Shown: positions 61,450 through 64,000 of the stretch, piece after piece
Position numbering within the stretch: position 1 is the first letter of the stretch
Layout of the letters: the number at the start of each line of letters is the position of its first letter
Assembly: GCA_963576565.1 (NCBI GenBank)
Contig: OY755046.1
Coordinates: 55,655,471-55,719,470, forward strand
Origin: Aspidapion aeneum
Taxonomy: Eukaryota > Arthropoda > Insecta > Coleoptera > Brentidae
Length of the DNA stretch: 64,000 bases
Reading direction: 5' to 3'
The notes under the pieces: generated by a model
Seen by the model: only the letters and a program-made list of their open reading frames with translations
Database searches by the model: none
Told to the model about the DNA's origin: nothing
Position numbers and translations under genes: made by a program

Positions 61450-62410
61450 GTATAGAACTATTGCTGTACCTCATTGGTTAGTTTGAAAATCGCGGGTTTT
61501 TCTGGTTGGTTGGTATTGCGTTTTACTGTCCCCACTCCCCACCAAATTTACAAAACGGTTTCCGGCCACTTCGGTTTTTGTGTTCTGCCTGGTCTTTGCT
61601 AACAAATTTTGGCTGGGTCGGCAACAGGCTCTGGGATCGCCATTGTTTTTGGTTTGGCACTGCAGCGAATTGTAGGAGATACCCCAGAGACTGTGAGGAG
61701 TGAGCCGTCGTGTTTTAGGCGTAATCTGGAGTGACGCTCGCACCCTTTTGAGGGGAATTTAAGTCGGCCTACGCCATTTGTACGGAAAGAGCAGCGGTAA
61801 GTTCGATTTTATTTTTTTTCATTTTTTTTATTATTTGGGTACTCTTCAAGATAATATTTGCCTCCCAAATTGTAATTATTTTTCGTGGGAAATGTATTTT
61901 TTTTGACAAAAGACGTGGGGAATTTTTGGCGTTTTTATATTTTTCTTTTAACCACGTGTTGGATAAAAACTATATATTGTTTTTCTCCTTTGTCTACAGC
62001 CCTGTCCATTCCATCGGCAGCGGTGCTGGACGCTGGTGGGAAGCCGGACGGGCCAGTTATAACCCTGGGAAAGGTACGTTAGGATTATTTTAGTTCATCT
62101 GTTTAGATCTACTTTGTTTTATTGAGTCGACATGGGGTCCTCGATTTAAGTTACTGTGTAGGGGAACTTCGTGCAAAATTGACGAATTCCAGGAAACTGA
62201 AACATTTCATTTTCCACAGGGTTCTACGCTCGGGCAAGAATCCCACAACCTTTTTATGCTCGGGCAAGAAACCAACAACATTTTGTCCACGACGTGCTGC
62301 ACTAGTACCATGTGCTAGTTAGTCAGCAGGGAAGGCGCGGCAGAACTGGGACCGGTGGAGTAGCAGAAGGTGTCTGGTACAACACATCCAGGTTTACAAA
62401 ATAAAACACA
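61450..62410 (+). other. Candidate spliced transcript, probably non-coding or 5' exons
   Basis: A GC-richer stretch ends in a good donor (GCAGCG|GTAAGT, GT at 61797-61798). A 74-bp exon 62000-62073 has a strong acceptor (TTTGTCTACAG) and donor (AAG|GTACGT). A third exon would begin at 62220 after TTTTCCACAG, with AATAAA near 62400. Exons 2 and 3 share an open frame (PSAAVLDAGGKPDGPVITLG, then SHNLFMLGQETNN to a TAG near 62317), but no ATG lies upstream in exon 1 as drawn. No known protein is recognised. Confidence 0.3.
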
Positions 62411-62656
62411 TTTATACACAAAATAATCAAGGACCAAGGTAGGAGCAAGCCTTAACTATAATTTTTTTCCTCATATATAAATTTTTTTAATATAATTTAG
62501 ATGTAATCTTTTCATATATAAGTTTTCACAGTATAATTTCAACATTTCTTGTAAACGCAAGATAAGGTATGACGTCATAACCCTGGTTTTGCGGCATATT
62601 TACTACATCGGCTTGTTTTCCTTCATTTCATTTATTTAAGATAATTTTACTGTCAA

Positions 62657-62712
62657 ATTTAAAGTGCCTTGCTATTTTGGCCCTATTTAAAGTGCCTTGC
62701 TATTTTGGCCCT
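62657..62712. repeat. Short tandem duplication
   Basis: AAAGTGCCTTGCTATTTTGG with CCCT is repeated twice in tandem, period about 30 bp. Confidence 0.85.
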
Positions 62713-62872
62713 GACTTGTTTGGTATTTTTCTCAAGTTTTACAATCAAAATATACAAGATGAACTAAATTTCTTTGTTATTTGTACAATCCAGTGAGCCA
62801 ACTTTACGGAGACAAAAGAGAGATGAGATTATATTTTGTTTCTAGCGGTTTCTTTACACTGTTTTACCTCAT

Positions 62873-62956
62873 GGGGTGGATCTCGGACTGGGTTGCTGTC
62901 TGTCTCATTCTACCCAATGTAGAATGATGACAGCAGATATTTGGTCCGGATCTCCC
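62873..62956. repeat. Imperfect hairpin, ~84 bp
   Basis: CATTCTAC-CCAAT-GTAGAATG forms the tip; outer arms GCTGTC/GACAGC and GGATCTCGGAC/GTCCGGATC pair with interruptions. Confidence 0.6.
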
Positions 62957-64000
62957 CTATGATGGAACGATTTTGGAAGTATATATATATTTTTTTTAAC
63001 AATCATTCATATAATTGAGTCCTACGCTACTGACTCAGATGTAGGTACACTATGACCTGTTAAAGGAGTCCATCTACCTGTAAAGTATTTCTGTTTTGTC
63101 ATCTGAATTCAATCTTTTAGAATTTTATTCTGTTTATTTTTTTTTTGGTTATTCTTAATTACACAAATACTCTGGAAGCCTCGGAAGTAAGTAGAATTTC
63201 ATTGTTTGGCTGCAACGTTTGGGTTGAACTGTATTTTATTTAAGATCTTCTTTGTAAAACATTGGTATTAAATAATGTGGCGCACTTAAAATTTTCTTAT
63301 TTCTGAACCCCCCCTTCTCCACTGTATAAAAGTTACCGGGCATATCAATGTTTTACCTAGCTGGAAAATACAGTTCTGCTTCCAGATATTTGTTTAATTA
63401 TTCAATGGTTTTGTTGTGTCACAAAATGGCGGCAACGTCTTCAAGCTGCCACAAATGTCACACAACGCATTTTATTGAGGCCACAAATTGGCGCCCAAAT
63501 TATTTTTTTAAACTTTTTTTAAGGCCACAATAGGTGCATTTTAACCTATATCACAATAACCGTTACACATTATTTTTGTTTCTAATATTTTGGGTGTTTA
63601 AATAATTATTTCCGACATTAGCTCCATTTGGCCCCTCTGTGCGGCGCCCAGAGGACAGGTTTTGGCTGTGGGTCTTCTCCTATCCTTTTTTTTACATACT
63701 ACATATTTTATGCATATGCTGTATAGTAAAAAAATAGGGGCTCTTTGCATGCTGTAAAGTATGGTCGAATAGGTCAGAGCAGACCGCTGTCCATTACACG
63801 CAGAAAATAAGAAAAAAACTTACGCATTCTATTCCAAAATGTGATAAGTATTTAACTTCTAGGTGTGAAAGGATTTAAATACCAACAGCATGAGCCGTCT
63901 TAAGGTTCAAATTACCTACCTAACGATTTTGTTTTTAAACGATATTTTTTTCTCTAGGTTGTCTTGACCATTTACCAATTCTTATTTGTTACCTTATAGT
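62957..64000. other. Unassigned intergenic DNA
   Basis: No gene recognised. TTGGCGCCCAAA at about 63487 resembles a retroelement primer binding site, but no LTR is seen next to it. Confidence 0.35.

Noticed and set aside
63480..63500. Retroelement primer binding site TTGGCGCCC
   Set aside because: No LTR end, polypurine tract or gag/pol sequence is seen nearby.

Overview
The window looks like nuclear DNA of an insect. It is strongly AT-rich, intergenic and intronic DNA is crowded with eukaryotic mobile elements (several non-LTR retrotransposons, a Penelope-like element, pogo/Tigger, Harbinger, mariner-type and hAT-type remnants, a Ty3/gypsy LTR element), and the only clear host gene is split by ten exons with GT-AG introns and encodes a gastrulation-defective (gd)-type serine protease, a family known from insects. 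A beetle is my guess, but the sequence alone does not settle the order.

Layout. 0-12.6 kb: intergenic DNA holding a non-LTR retrotransposon 3' end (492-1003), a foldback-type element with minisatellite arms (1506-2280), a small terminal-inverted-repeat (TIR) element (2759-3032), a pogo/Tigger remnant (3478-4265), a degenerate long-unit repeat field (about 5.2-9.0 kb) interrupted by another TIR element (5566-6198), a ~130-bp repeat in two places (9.35-9.56 and 11.02-11.38 kb), and a cluster of tiny hAT-like hairpin elements (11.47-12.07 kb). 12.65-25.4 kb: the gd-like protease gene on the + strand, 565 codons after joining ten exons with consistent phases; its introns hold LINE, Penelope-like and hairpin insertions.

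25.25-55.6 kb: the end of the protease gene runs into a duplication-rich region. A 570-bp tandem duplication copied part of the last exon and 3' flank; a broken mariner/Tc1-family transposase follows; its C-terminal codons run directly into a 102-103-bp satellite. About 200 satellite monomers follow in blocks, with higher-order repeats and nested tandem duplications of 0.8, 1.1, 1.5 and 2.4 kb. A Ty3/gypsy retrotransposon (44,759-51,183, 4-bp target duplication ATAT) inserted into the satellite; a truncated second copy (40,574-41,615) sits at the same satellite position with the same diagnostic flanking monomers, so it was probably made by array amplification and not by a second insertion.

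55.6-64 kb: intergenic DNA with a TA-flanked mariner-type TIR element carrying an 80-bp retroposed insert, a Harbinger element with a transposase remnant (58,381-59,275), and a region around 61.5-62.4 kb with good splice signals but no convincing long reading frame.

Apart from the protease, nothing here is a convincing host protein. The many short reading frames on the minus strand between 26.8 and 55.5 kb are translations of the satellite and are not listed as genes.
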